Made by a program: the position numbers and the translations under genes
Notes under the pieces: model-generated
The model's input: only the letters and a program-made list of their open reading frames with translations
Databases searched by the model: none
What the model was told of the DNA's origin: nothing
In this document: positions 1 through 9,605 of the stretch, one piece after another
Layout: every line of letters starts with the position of its first letter
Position numbering within the stretch: the first letter of the stretch is position 1
Assembly (NCBI RefSeq): GCF_963668385.1
Contig: NZ_OY764327.1
Span: 1,798,001 to 1,862,000 of the forward strand
Origin: an uncultured Carboxylicivirga sp.
GTDB lineage: Bacteria; Bacteroidota; Bacteroidia; Bacteroidales; Marinilabiliaceae
Reading direction: 5' to 3'
Length of the DNA stretch: 64,000 nucleotides

Positions 1-190
1 ACATAATATTACATGTGTAGCAATTGGTGTAAGTTCTTATACATTTCTGAAAACGCAAATAAATTCATACTAATCCACTTATTTACATTATATATCAGCA
101 TAAATTTTTAGCAATAATACGAGATTATCCAAATTAAAACCCTTACTCTATTTTTTAATAGTATAAATAGAGTTAATAAATCCACTGAAT

Positions 191-835
191 ATGAATACGT
201 CTTATGAAAAAACCTACGAAAAATCCCGAATTCTTATTAATGGTGTATTAACCAATAACGACATTAAACAACGGATAGCTGCCGTTTATACCGAAGAACG
301 ATTAGCTGTGGGAAACGATCTGCTTGCTAAGGCCAAACAAAGCATGTTGGCTCAGGATAAAGAAAAAATCGAATCGAGTATGGCTACCAGTGCCTATCAC
401 GAAGTAGATGATCGCTTACATTCGCACTTGGTAAAAGCTCGTAGGGCTGTTCGGTATTTCTTTAAAAATGATGAAATGGTGTTGGCCGTCATGCATATCG
501 AAGATCCAATACCAAGTGATTATAATGGTTGGAAAGCCATGTGTGAGCATGTGATGAATGGTATTATTCTTTATCCTGTAGTTCAGGAAAAACTCAATCT
601 GGTTGGAATCACAGATGTTGTTGTAGATAAATGTAAATCGGATCTTCAAAAACTGGATCTTTTAAAAAGTGAAGCAACTAAAGAGAGTGGAGATGCTCAG
701 GTGGCTACTGTTGCTAAAAAAGAAGCGTTTAATAATCTAAAAGAATATTGTAATGATCTTCGCGAATGTTTGGATTTATTTTATGATAGTGATGATCGTC
801 AACAACTCGAGAAAGTAGGAGTTGTAGTGCATTAA
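191..835 (+). CDS. Unrecognised helical cytoplasmic protein
   Basis: A 214-residue protein that I do not recognise. It has no signal peptide or membrane segment. It is rich in Lys, Glu, Asp and Leu and looks almost entirely alpha-helical, with charged helices at about residues 24-75 and 145-205. The middle (about 75-125) is more mixed and includes the stretch RAVRYFFKND. The ATG start follows an AT-rich leader with no clear Shine-Dalgarno site, as is usual in this phylum. A strong hairpin with a T-run follows at 861-893, so it appears to be a single-gene unit. A helical-bundle DUF protein is the safest description, and I assign no function. Confidence 0.75.
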   Translation: MNTSYEKTYEKSRILINGVLTNNDIKQRIAAVYTEERLAVGNDLLAKAKQSMLAQDKEKIESSMATSAYHEVDDRLHSHLVKARRAVRYFFKNDEMVLAVMHIEDPIPSDYNGWKAMCEHVMNGIILYPVVQEKLNLVGITDVVVDKCKSDLQKLDLLKSEATKESGDAQVATVAKKEAFNNLKEYCNDLRECLDLFYDSDDRQQLEKVGVVVH

Positions 836-860
836 TTATACCTCAATTGTAAGTAAAAAG

Positions 861-893
861 CCTTGTGGATCAACGGATCTCAAGGTTTTTTTT
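861..893 (+). terminator. Rho-independent terminator after the first gene
   Basis: The arms CCTTG and CAAGG, with an inner GATC/GATC pairing, are followed by eight T residues on the plus strand. It lies 25 bases past the stop of the helical protein. Confidence 0.7.
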
Positions 894-906
894 ATTGGGA
901 TAAATG

Positions 907-938
907 AAAAAAAAGCGACCGTTATTACGATCGCTTTT
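907..938 (-). terminator. Terminator after tRNA-Gln copy 2
   Basis: On the minus strand GCGATCG and CGGTCGC pair (one G-T) around a six-base loop and are followed by eight T residues. It lies just past the 3' end of the tRNA at 945-1015. Confidence 0.7.
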
Positions 939-944
939 CCAGCG

Positions 945-1015
945 TTGTCCCATAAGGACTCGAACCTTAAATGCCTGGACCAAAACCAGGTGTGTTACCA
1001 TTACACCATGGGACA
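945..1015 (-). tRNA. tRNA-Gln (anticodon TTG)
   Basis: Read on the minus strand it folds as a cloverleaf. The acceptor arms are TGTCCCA/TGGGACA, the anticodon stem is CCTGG/CCAGG around the loop TTTTGGT, and the T arm contains GGTTCGAGTCC. The anticodon is TTG, which reads CAA. A is the discriminator base and CCA is not encoded. It is identical to the copy at 1065-1135, which lies upstream of it in the direction of transcription. Confidence 0.95.
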
Positions 1016-1028
1016 ATCGAGTTTTTTA

Positions 1029-1060
1029 TTAAAAAACCCTCTCAACTTTCGAAAGGGTTA
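1029..1060 (-). terminator. Terminator-like hairpin between the two tRNA-Gln genes
   Basis: On the minus strand AACCCT and AGGGTT pair around a 13-base loop (containing TTTCGAAAG) and run into six T residues. It could end transcription after the first tRNA or act as a processing signal in a shared transcript. Confidence 0.5.
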
Positions 1061-1064
1061 GTAG

Positions 1065-1135
1065 TTGTCCCATAAGGACTCGAACCTTAAATGCCTGGAC
1101 CAAAACCAGGTGTGTTACCATTACACCATGGGACA
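1065..1135 (-). tRNA. tRNA-Gln (anticodon TTG), identical copy
   Basis: The sequence is identical to the tRNA at 945-1015, with the same arms, the TTG anticodon and no encoded CCA. The two copies start 120 bases apart and point the same way, which fits a tandem duplication. Only the mature tRNA plus a few flanking bases match, and the spacers differ. Confidence 0.95.
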
Positions 1136-1300
1136 ATCGCTACTGCTTTTGTTAAAGCGATGCAAATATAGATAGATTTTTTTTGATTGCAAGTGGATTT
1201 TTGAAAAAAATATTCGTCAAATCGTGTTGTAGCCTTGTTTTCAGAAAGAAAAGAGCTTGAAAAAAGTTTAACTTTTTATTCATTACAGTATTTAGTGCAT

Positions 1301-1330
1301 AAAAAAGCCCGGCTAACAATTAACCGGGCC
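1301..1330 (-). terminator. pfkA terminator
   Basis: GCCCGG and CCGGGC pair across an AT-rich loop. On the minus strand the stem is followed by TTTTTT. It sits 22 bases past the pfkA stop codon. Confidence 0.8.
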
Positions 1331-1351
1331 TATACTTTATAAGCATCGTAA

Positions 1352-2344
1352 TTAAAGTTTTCGTCCACCCGAAAGTACATTAATGTGACTTAATAGGCGC
1401 TCGTTAATGCCTTTCTTGTTTTTTAGAGCCTGGTTAAATGGAACGTGAACCATTTCTCCGTTTACCATTCCAACCATAATGCTTTTTTGGTCGTCCATTA
1501 AAGCTTCAACAGCTGCAACACCTAATTCACTAGCCAAAACACGGTCGGCAACAGTAGGTGATCCTCCGCGTTGTAAGTGACCTAAGATCGTTACACGAGC
1601 ATCGTACTCAGGGTGTTCTTCATTTACGCGTTTGGCAATATCGAAAGTATTTCCCATCTTTTTGCCCTCGGCTACTAAAACAATGCTACTGTTTTTAGCA
1701 TAGGTATATTGTTTTTCAAGAAAACGTTTTAAATCATTATAGCTGGTCTTCTTTTCGGGAAGTAAAACTACTTCTGCTCCAGACGCAACACCTGCGTTTA
1801 GGGCTATAAAACCAGCATCACGTCCCATTACTTCAATAAAAAACAAACGACTGTGTGCAGTAGCTGTATCTCTGATTTTATCAACGGCATCCACAACCGT
1901 GTTTAATGCTGTATCGTATCCAATAGTTAAGTCAGTTCCGTATAAATCATTATCGATAGTACCCGGAATTCCAATGATAGGAATATTAAACTCGCGTCCA
2001 AAAATGTTAGCTCCGGTAAAAGTACCATCACCACCAATCACTACTAATCCATCTAACTTTTGTTTTTTGAAGTTTTCAAAAGCTGTTGCTCTACCTTCTG
2101 GAGTTCGGAATTCAGGACATCGGGCAGATTTAAGCATGGTGCCACCATCTTTTAAAATACCACTTACTGATCCTGCATTCATTGGCATAAAATCTCCGTT
2201 TACCAGACCTTGATACCCTTTAATAATTCCTACTACTTCAATATTTTCGTAAATGCACTTACGTACAACTGCACGTACAGCTGCATTCATACCCGGAGCA
2301 TCTCCTCCTGATGTAAGAACCCCTATCCTAGAAAGTTTATTCAT
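1352..2344 (-). CDS. pfkA: ATP-dependent 6-phosphofructokinase
   Basis: This 330-residue enzyme phosphorylates fructose 6-phosphate to fructose 1,6-bisphosphate, the committed step of glycolysis. The family signatures are all visible. They are GGDAPGMN at residues 13-20, GGDGT at 104-108, PGTIDND at 127-133 with the catalytic Asp131, MGRDAG near 173, and LGHLQRGGSP near the C-terminal third. Gly at the fourth position of GGDGT, rather than Asp, is the mark of an ATP-using rather than a pyrophosphate-using enzyme. Length and start match the bacterial PfkA type. It is transcribed alone, away from the DUF2723 gene, and ends at a clear terminator. The 277-base upstream region to 2622 shows no convincing promoter that I can name. 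Confidence 0.97.
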   Translation of the reverse strand: MNKLSRIGVLTSGGDAPGMNAAVRAVVRKCIYENIEVVGIIKGYQGLVNGDFMPMNAGSVSGILKDGGTMLKSARCPEFRTPEGRATAFENFKKQKLDGLVVIGGDGTFTGANIFGREFNIPIIGIPGTIDNDLYGTDLTIGYDTALNTVVDAVDKIRDTATAHSRLFFIEVMGRDAGFIALNAGVASGAEVVLLPEKKTSYNDLKRFLEKQYTYAKNSSIVLVAEGKKMGNTFDIAKRVNEEHPEYDARVTILGHLQRGGSPTVADRVLASELGVAAVEALMDDQKSIMVGMVNGEMVHVPFNQALKNKKGINERLLSHINVLSGGRKL

Positions 2345-2621
2345 GTTGATATATTATTACTTTGTTTGATTTCGTAAGTTGGTTTGGCGGACTTCTTCTT
2401 CATAAATGGTTGTACAATGTTACTGCATAACTATGAAATATCAATAAAAATAAGGTAGTCATTTTTACAAAAAAAGATAGGTTATTTCATACGTACCCCT
2501 AATTAAGATGAATTACAAGCTAAAATTATTAGCTCCGACTATTCTGATGAGCTGTTCATCTATTAAAAAATCAAATTATATATGATTAAAAACTATCTTT
2601 AGGGGAATTTAATTATACCCT

Positions 2622-5585
2622 ATGAGTTCACTAAAACGTTTGAACCTGATTGTTGGTTGGTCTATTTTTCTTCTTACAACCATTCTATATTGGATTACTA
2701 TGGCTCCGTCTGCTAGTTTATGGGACTGTGGCGAGTTTATTTCCTGTATTGTAAAAATGGAAGTCGGACATCCACCCGGGGCTCCTTTCTATTTGCTATT
2801 GGGGCGTTTTTTTAATCTTTTTGCCATTGATAAAGCTCATTTAGCCTATACTGCTAACCTGGTTTCGGTATTTTCGTCGTCGGCCACCATTATGCTCATG
2901 TATTTTTCTGTTGAGCACATGCTGCGTCGTATCTTTAGTCAGTATACCCAAGATAGTAAATCATACCTGTTTATTATTGTTCCGGCAGCCATCGGTTCAT
3001 TGGCTTTTGCTGTTTCCGATACTTTTTGGTTTTCGGCGGTTGAGGCAGAGGTTTATGCCTTGTCGATGTTATTTACTGCTTTGTGTTTTTGGTTGTTTTT
3101 AAAGTGGGAACAAGCGCATGAGCAAAATGGTTCGGGGGTAAAATGGTTAGTATTGATAGCCTATTTAACAGGTTTGTCAGTAGGAGTACACCTATTAAAT
3201 CTATTGATAATACCAGTGCTGATACTTATAATATTGTTGCAAAGATCTCCATTCTCATGGATGTTATTATTGAAGGCTGTTGTAATTGGCGGGGTTATAT
3301 TAGGTGTCCTTTTATTTGGTGTCATTCAAAATGGACTTTGGCTTGCCGAGCAGGTTGAATTGATAACAGTAAACGGAATGGGACTTCCTAAAAATTCGGG
3401 ACTACTACTATTTGCCGCTCTATTGTTTGGATTGCTGTTCTTTGCAGTGTTTAAAACCCGAAAAAAAAACAACTGGCAGCATCTCTTAGCCTTGGTGTGT
3501 CTGGTTTTTCTAATCGGATATTCATCCTATGCCCAAATTATTATTCGTTCCGGTGCTAATACACCCATCAATCTGAATGATCCTAGTAATGTATTTACCT
3601 TAGATAGCTTTTTAAACAGAGAGCAATATGCACAAAGTCCACTATTATATGGACAATATTATAATGCTCAGCCCGGAGAATTAAAATATAAAACAGCTTA
3701 TCGTTTCGATGGTAAAAAATACGAAAGTTATGAAAAAGCAGATCAATACGAATACGATCCTGCTGGTACGGGTTTCTTCCCACGTATGCATAGCAGTAAT
3801 CCAACACATATATATGGATATCAGATGTGGGCTGGTATCGACCCTCAAAGCAAAGAAAAACCATCTTTTGCCAGTAATTTAAAGTTCTTCTTTAATTACC
3901 AGATCAACCATATGTACTTCCGCTATTTTATGTGGAATTTCTCAGGACGTCAGAATGATGAACAAGGACACGGGGATGTATTAAAGGGAAATTGGATAAC
4001 CGGTATTCCATTTTTAGACAGAGATGTATCAGAAGGCATTCATCATAGTTTGGCTCAGAACAACCCTTCTCGCAACCGTTACTTTCTATTGCCTTTACTG
4101 GTTGGATTAATTGGAATTATTTTTCTGATTGGAGCTGGTAAGAATGGTAAGAAGTATTTGGCTGTTACCGGTTTGTTATTTCTTATGACAGGGCCTGTTA
4201 TAATATTGTATTTGAATCAAACACCATTTGAACCCCGCGAGCGCGATTATGCTTTTGCTGGTTCGTTTTTTGCCTTTGCTTTGTTTATTTCTTTTGGAGC
4301 TTTTGCAATTACACATTGGTTAAAGCAGATTACAAAGAGTATGACGACAGGTTACCTTGCAATGATATTGCTTATTTTAAGTGTACCTGTACTTATGCTT
4401 TCGCAGAATTTTGATGATCATAACCGAAATAACCGATATTTTGCTTTGAACATGGCTCGAAGTTATCTGGCGTCGTGCGAGCCCAATGCTATTTTATTCA
4501 CCTATGGCGATAACGATACCTATCCGGTTTGGTATGTACAGGAGGTGGAAGGCTTCAGAACCGATGTTAGGGTTATCAATTATGGATTGATGGGGGCCGA
4601 TTGGTGCATTCGTCAATTGGCAGGTGCAGTAAATGATGCGGGTAAAATGCCATTTACCATTAATATTGATCGATATAAAAATGGTGATTTGGATAATGCA
4701 TTAGTGATGAATCGTGATAAAGAGTATGCACCCTTAATGAGCGTGGTGCGTTTTATTGGAAGCGATAATGAGCAAAGTAAATTGCCTTTGCAAAGTGGTC
4801 AGAAGATTGATTATTCGCCAATTGGAAATTTTGCTTTGGCTTATGATGAAAAAGATACCGTAAAATGGACTTGTCCTAAACGGGTATTGTACAAAAACGA
4901 TATTGCCTTATTGGACATGCTGGCTACTAATAATTGGAAGCGACCTATCTATTTTACAGCTGGAGCCGATCCTGATATTTTCCTTGGTTTGAAAGATTAT
5001 CTTCGATACGAAGGCATGGTCTACCAATTGGTTCCTAAGGCTAAATTACCCGATGAACCCATTTATGTTGACACCGATGTTTTGTATAACTCGTTTATGA
5101 ACAATATTCAATTGGGTGATGGTTCTACATCTTATTACGATAATTATTGCCGACGAACTTTTGAAGTGATGCGTTATCGCCAAATAACAAATATGTTGAT
5201 GTTAGGTTTGTTGGATGAGAATAAAAAGGATAAAGCTATTGAGGTTGCCAAAAAAGGATTAAAAGAATTACCTATTGAAGTTGCGCCCGATGCCTCGGGT
5301 AATATTCCGTTTTTACAACTTGCCTACGAGGCAGGAATGAAGGATGAAGCAACTCAGAAGATCAAGTTCCTACTGCATCAGCATTTAAATAATTTATATT
5401 GGTTTAATGCTCAGCCAACAAGTATAAAAAATGGATCGGGGCAACTGTTTTCTGAGGAGTTGGAGAAAGGTAGACAATTAAAAAATGTGCTTGGCTTAAT
5501 AGATAATCAGCCTTTACTTGATGAATTTACTAAAACATACAGCAATTTGGGATTAACGCAGCTTTTGGGAGATCATTATAACTAG
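2622..5585 (+). CDS. DUF2723 membrane protein (GT117-like glycosyltransferase), copy 1
   Basis: A 987-residue polytopic protein of the DUF2723 family, which has the layout of a GT-C glycosyltransferase and is linked to protein O-glycosylation in Bacteroidota. The N-terminal half carries many hydrophobic helices. Family motifs include WDCGEFI near residue 36, with an acidic pair in the first periplasmic loop as in GT-C enzymes, HPPGAP near 50, and NQTPFEPRERDYAFAGS near 535. The last 400 residues form a soluble domain ending in TPR-like helices. It is paralogous along its whole length to the next gene at 5761, from which it is separated by 175 bases. Donor and acceptor cannot be read from the sequence. 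Confidence 0.9.
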   Translation: MSSLKRLNLIVGWSIFLLTTILYWITMAPSASLWDCGEFISCIVKMEVGHPPGAPFYLLLGRFFNLFAIDKAHLAYTANLVSVFSSSATIMLMYFSVEHMLRRIFSQYTQDSKSYLFIIVPAAIGSLAFAVSDTFWFSAVEAEVYALSMLFTALCFWLFLKWEQAHEQNGSGVKWLVLIAYLTGLSVGVHLLNLLIIPVLILIILLQRSPFSWMLLLKAVVIGGVILGVLLFGVIQNGLWLAEQVELITVNGMGLPKNSGLLLFAALLFGLLFFAVFKTRKKNNWQHLLALVCLVFLIGYSSYAQIIIRSGANTPINLNDPSNVFTLDSFLNREQYAQSPLLYGQYYNAQPGELKYKTAYRFDGKKYESYEKADQYEYDPAGTGFFPRMHSSNPTHIYGYQMWAGIDPQSKEKPSFASNLKFFFNYQINHMYFRYFMWNFSGRQNDEQGHGDVLKGNWITGIPFLDRDVSEGIHHSLAQNNPSRNRYFLLPLLVGLIGIIFLIGAGKNGKKYLAVTGLLFLMTGPVIILYLNQTPFEPRERDYAFAGSFFAFALFISFGAFAITHWLKQITKSMTTGYLAMILLILSVPVLMLSQNFDDHNRNNRYFALNMARSYLASCEPNAILFTYGDNDTYPVWYVQEVEGFRTDVRVINYGLMGADWCIRQLAGAVNDAGKMPFTINIDRYKNGDLDNALVMNRDKEYAPLMSVVRFIGSDNEQSKLPLQSGQKIDYSPIGNFALAYDEKDTVKWTCPKRVLYKNDIALLDMLATNNWKRPIYFTAGADPDIFLGLKDYLRYEGMVYQLVPKAKLPDEPIYVDTDVLYNSFMNNIQLGDGSTSYYDNYCRRTFEVMRYRQITNMLMLGLLDENKKDKAIEVAKKGLKELPIEVAPDASGNIPFLQLAYEAGMKDEATQKIKFLLHQHLNNLYWFNAQPTSIKNGSGQLFSEELEKGRQLKNVLGLIDNQPLLDEFTKTYSNLGLTQLLGDHYN

Positions 5586-5682
5586 TTAAAATTACAGATG
5601 ATAAATTGTTAAGGATTAGTTAATGTTTTTGGTCATCTTTCCTTAATACATAATAAATAATGACCTGTTCTAATAAAAATTG

Positions 5683-5690
5683 TATTTTTG
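5683..5690 (+). promoter_or_regulatory. Possible -7 box for the second DUF2723 gene
   Basis: TATTTTTG matches the Bacteroidota -7 consensus TANNTTTG and lies 70 bases upstream of the ATG at 5761. I see no TTTG element at the expected -33 distance, so support is one-sided. Confidence 0.3.
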
Positions 5691-5760
5691 GCAATTATCT
5701 TACAAAAGCTGAAAAAGAATCGAATAGAAAAATGTTCTATCTGATTGAAATTAAGTAATT

Positions 5761-8700
5761 ATGAAGTTATACACCCGATTAAACTTATTGCTTGGCTGGT
5801 TAACCTTTTTTATCTCAGCCACGGTTTATATCATGACTATTGAACCTACAGCCAGTTTTTGGGACTGTGGCGAATTTATATCAACATCGTATAAGTTGTT
5901 AGTAGGGCACCCTCCGGGGGCACCTTTATTTATGATTTTGGGTAGATTCTTCTCGCTTTTTGCTCCTGATAGAGGTGCAGTGGCTGTAATGATAAACATT
6001 ATGTCGGCATTAGCCAGTGGATTTACCATTTTGTTCCTTTTCTGGACTATTACCCATCTGGCAAAAAAAATATTTATTACCGAAGAAGAGCCTCCAATAT
6101 GGCGCACGATGGCAGTTATGGGAGCTGGTTTGGTTGGAGCATTAGCTTATACATTTTCTGATACATTCTGGTTTTCAGCTGTTGAAGGTGAGGTTTATGC
6201 AATGTCATCGTTGTTTACTGCTGTGGTGTTCTGGGCCATCCTTAAATGGGAGAATGTTGCGGGTAAACCGTATGCAAACCGTTGGTTAGTTCTGATTGCT
6301 TACTTGATGGGACTATCCATTGGAGTTCACTTGCTGAACCTTTTGGCTATTCCTGCAATTGTGTTTGTGTATTACTTTAAAATGTATGAAGTTAATCGAA
6401 ATAACACTATTAAAGCAATATTGATTTCGGGAGTTATTTTAGGAGGAATCCTTTATGGAATTATTCCTGGAGTTGTAACTGTTGCCAGTTGGTTTGAGTT
6501 GATGTTTGTCAATGGCTTTGGTCTTCCGTTTAACTCAGGAGCTCTATTTTATGCTGTTTTACTCATTGCTGTTTTGGTTGCAGGTATTTGGATTACCTAC
6601 AAAAAGCGAATGGCTATTGCCAATACTATTATATTAGGTGTTACGGTAATTTTGATCGGATACTCTTCGTTTGCAATGATTGTAATTCGCTCGTATGCCA
6701 ATCCTCCAATGGATCAGAACTCACCAGAAGATGTTTTCTCATTAATGTCGTATCTGAATCGTGAGCAATATGGTGATCGTCCATTGTTTTTCGGGCAAAA
6801 TTTCAACTCGCCGTTAGATCGTCAGGCAATGAACGATGATGATGGTGCGCCTATCCGAATTAAAAAAGACGGTAAGTACGAAACGGTAATGCACCGTACT
6901 CAGTATGTGTATAACGATAAAACCACTACCATATTCCCGCGTATGTACAGCCGCGAAGCTCATCATATTGAGCAATACAAGGCTTGGACTAACTTTAAAG
7001 GAAAACGCGTTACTGTTGAAGATGAGAGAGGAAATCCAAAACAGATACAGGTTCCTACTTTGTGGGAGAATATGAAGTTCTTTGTTAACTATCAGGTTAA
7101 TTATATGTACTTCCGCTATTTTATGTGGAACTTCTCTGGCCGTCAGAACGATATTCAAGGGCATGGTGAAGTTAATAAAGGTAACTGGATAACAGGAATT
7201 CCTTTTATCGATAAAGCCATGTACGGCGACGAATCAAAACTGTCTGATTTATATACTAAAAACCGTGGAAGAAATAAATACTACATGTTGCCATTAATCC
7301 TAGGTTTGGCAGGATTGTTCTTCCAGTTTAATGCTGGTAAAAAAGGACGACAAGGATTTTGGGTAGTTATGTTACTATTCTTTCTTACAGGTTTAGCTAT
7401 TGTAATTTACTTGAATCAAACACCATATCAACCACGTGAGCGAGATTATGCTTATGCCGGATCGTTTTATGCCTTTGCCATCTGGATTGGATTGGGTGTA
7501 TTAGCCATTGTAAATGGTTTAAAACGATTTGTGCCGGGTTCAGTAGCAGCAGGTATAGCTACTATTTTAAGTTTGGTATGTGTGCCGGTAATCATGGCAA
7601 ATGAAAACTGGGATGATCATGATCGTTCGCAACGTTATGTGGCACGCGATCTGGCATATAACTATTTGAATACTTGTGAAGATAATGCGATCATATTCAC
7701 AAATGGAGATAACGATACATTCCCATTGTGGTATGCACAGGAAGTTGAGGGAGTTAGAACTGATGTGAGAGTTTGTAATTTAAGTTACCTGCAAACTGAT
7801 TGGTATATTGATCAGATGAAACGTAAAGCTTACGAGTCGGATCCTATGCCATTCTCAATGGATCATGATAAATATGTAACCGGATCGCGTGATGTGGTTT
7901 ATATGTTGGATAGAATCAAAGGAGCCATCGATTTAAAAGATGCAATTGATTTTGTTGCCAGTGATAATGAAAAAACAAAGAAAGTGCCTGAATATGCAGG
8001 TCGATTGGATTATCTTCCATCAAAACAATTTGTATTGAAATACGATAGTTTGAAAGTGCTTCAAAATGGAATTGTTTCAGAAGATGCTGCCCATTTATTG
8101 GCTCCTGAAGTTGATATTAATATCAAGAAAGATGTAATTCTGAAAAATGAATTGATGATTCTTGATTTATTTGCAACCAACGACTGGAATCGTCCGATTT
8201 ATTTTGCTGTTACGGTGGGGGCCGATAACTATGTGAGTCTGCAGGATTATTTCCAATTAGAAGGATTTGCTTATCAGGTTGTACCAATCAAAACAGTAAA
8301 TACAAATGGTCAGTATGGTCGTGTGGATACTGAAAGAATGTATAAAAACGTAATGGAGAAATTCAAGTGGGGAGGATTCGAAAATCCAAAAGTATACTTG
8401 GATGAGAACCATATGCGAATGGCTAATAATATCAGAAACAATCTGGCTCGTTTGGCTCTTGCTTTATTAGATGAGAATAAAAATGATAAAGCCCGTAATA
8501 TTCTTGATAAAAGCATGGAAGTGTTACCTGGAAACAGAGTGCCTCATAACTATTTCAGTATTTTCTTAGCCGAAGGATATTTTCGATTAGGTGAGTTTGA
8601 AAAAGGAGAGGAGATATTAAGAGAGCTTTCTTCTGATAAAATGAAGGATTTCGATTATTATTCATCTTTGCCACAGGATAAACAAAAAACGGTTGGTCGC

Positions 8701-8835
8701 GAACCAGATACTGCTATGGCTATATATATGGAAGTGGTAAGAATGGCTCAAAAATACGATCGTAAAGATTTTATGAAACAATTAGAAGGCGATTACCAAC
8801 AGCGTATGAACCGAATGGGTTTTTACGAAAACTAA
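5761..8835 (+). CDS. DUF2723 membrane protein (GT117-like glycosyltransferase), copy 2
   Basis: A 1024-residue paralogue of the preceding protein. It keeps the same signatures: WDCGEFI near residue 36, HPPGAP near 51, and NQTPYQPRERDYAYAGSFYA in the middle. It has the same multi-helix N-terminal half and a soluble C-terminal region with TPR-like helices (LDENKNDKARNILDKSMEVL). The tandem copies suggest duplication followed by specialisation for different acceptors or donors. The stop codon abuts the ATG of the polysaccharide deacetylase at 8836 with no gap, so the two are surely co-transcribed. The family role in surface protein O-glycosylation comes from family knowledge. Substrate specificity is unknown. 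Confidence 0.9.
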   Translation: MKLYTRLNLLLGWLTFFISATVYIMTIEPTASFWDCGEFISTSYKLLVGHPPGAPLFMILGRFFSLFAPDRGAVAVMINIMSALASGFTILFLFWTITHLAKKIFITEEEPPIWRTMAVMGAGLVGALAYTFSDTFWFSAVEGEVYAMSSLFTAVVFWAILKWENVAGKPYANRWLVLIAYLMGLSIGVHLLNLLAIPAIVFVYYFKMYEVNRNNTIKAILISGVILGGILYGIIPGVVTVASWFELMFVNGFGLPFNSGALFYAVLLIAVLVAGIWITYKKRMAIANTIILGVTVILIGYSSFAMIVIRSYANPPMDQNSPEDVFSLMSYLNREQYGDRPLFFGQNFNSPLDRQAMNDDDGAPIRIKKDGKYETVMHRTQYVYNDKTTTIFPRMYSREAHHIEQYKAWTNFKGKRVTVEDERGNPKQIQVPTLWENMKFFVNYQVNYMYFRYFMWNFSGRQNDIQGHGEVNKGNWITGIPFIDKAMYGDESKLSDLYTKNRGRNKYYMLPLILGLAGLFFQFNAGKKGRQGFWVVMLLFFLTGLAIVIYLNQTPYQPRERDYAYAGSFYAFAIWIGLGVLAIVNGLKRFVPGSVAAGIATILSLVCVPVIMANENWDDHDRSQRYVARDLAYNYLNTCEDNAIIFTNGDNDTFPLWYAQEVEGVRTDVRVCNLSYLQTDWYIDQMKRKAYESDPMPFSMDHDKYVTGSRDVVYMLDRIKGAIDLKDAIDFVASDNEKTKKVPEYAGRLDYLPSKQFVLKYDSLKVLQNGIVSEDAAHLLAPEVDINIKKDVILKNELMILDLFATNDWNRPIYFAVTVGADNYVSLQDYFQLEGFAYQVVPIKTVNTNGQYGRVDTERMYKNVMEKFKWGGFENPKVYLDENHMRMANNIRNNLARLALALLDENKNDKARNILDKSMEVLPGNRVPHNYFSIFLAEGYFRLGEFEKGEEILRELSSDKMKDFDYYSSLPQDKQKTVGREPDTAMAIYMEVVRMAQKYDRKDFMKQLEGDYQQRMNRMGFYEN

Positions 8836-9462
8836 ATGAGAAATTGGAAGGTTCGTCCGCCGCAAATGGCGCGTAACTTTTTTCCGGGTACAACATGGCG
8901 CATGCCTACACGCGAAAAAGTAGTTTACTTAACATTTGACGACGGACCTATTGAAAAAATAACCCCTTGGGTGATGGATCTTCTGGATCGATATAAGATT
9001 AAGGCAACGTTTTTTTGTGTTGGAGAAAATGCCGATAATAATCAACATTTGGTTCAGGAGCTCTTACAAAGAGGGCATAGTGTAGGCAATCATGCTTACA
9101 ATCATTTGCCTGCGTGGAAATGTTCACGTAGCGAGTATATTGATAACATTGAGAAAGCTCGACCTTTCATCCCTGGTAATTTATTTAGGCCTCCGCATGG
9201 GCAATTGTACCCTTGGTATATGTCTGAATTAAAGAGGAGGTTCTCAAGAGTTGTTATGTGGGATGTGTTATCGATGGATTACGATAAGCGCCTAACGAAA
9301 GATCAGGTGGTTTTAAACGTAACAAAAAATGTACGTAATGGATCAATTATCGTCTTTCACGATTCGATAAAAGCTTGGGATCGATTATCATATGCTTTAC
9401 CCAAAAGTATTGAGTACATTTTAAATGAGGGTTATCGTTTTGAAGCGATAAAAATGAATTGA
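8836..9462 (+). CDS. Polysaccharide deacetylase (NodB homology domain)
   Basis: A 208-residue single-domain carbohydrate esterase 4-type protein. Motif 1 is TFDDGP, with the catalytic-base and metal-binding Asp pair. Motif 2 is GNHAYNH, giving the two metal-ligand His. Motif 3 is FRPPHGQ, and the late motifs WDVLSMDYD and IVFHDS are also present. Such enzymes remove N-acetyl (sometimes O-acetyl) groups from sugars such as peptidoglycan, chitin-like or surface glycans. There is no signal peptide or membrane anchor, so it may act on a cytoplasmic or lipid-linked precursor. It follows the second DUF2723 gene without a spacer, which points to a role in the same glycan or glycoprotein pathway. Confidence 0.88.
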   Translation: MRNWKVRPPQMARNFFPGTTWRMPTREKVVYLTFDDGPIEKITPWVMDLLDRYKIKATFFCVGENADNNQHLVQELLQRGHSVGNHAYNHLPAWKCSRSEYIDNIEKARPFIPGNLFRPPHGQLYPWYMSELKRRFSRVVMWDVLSMDYDKRLTKDQVVLNVTKNVRNGSIIVFHDSIKAWDRLSYALPKSIEYILNEGYRFEAIKMN

Positions 9463-9605
9463 GATAATAAAAGCAAAATAATTAAACAATAGATTGTTAA
9501 GGATTAGTAGTGAATAGAATATTGGATGGATTGTCACAATTTATAATATTCAATATCATGTAAATCAGTCTAATGTCTAGCATCTATTTTAATAAAGTAA
9601 GACAA

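Noticed and set aside
5605-9508. A 16-base exact repeat, ATTGTTAAGGATTAGT, at 5605-5620 and 9493-9508 in two intergenic regions.
   Set aside because: One repeat of this length is expected by chance in AT-rich DNA of this size. No flanking similarity, inverted repeat or third copy was seen.
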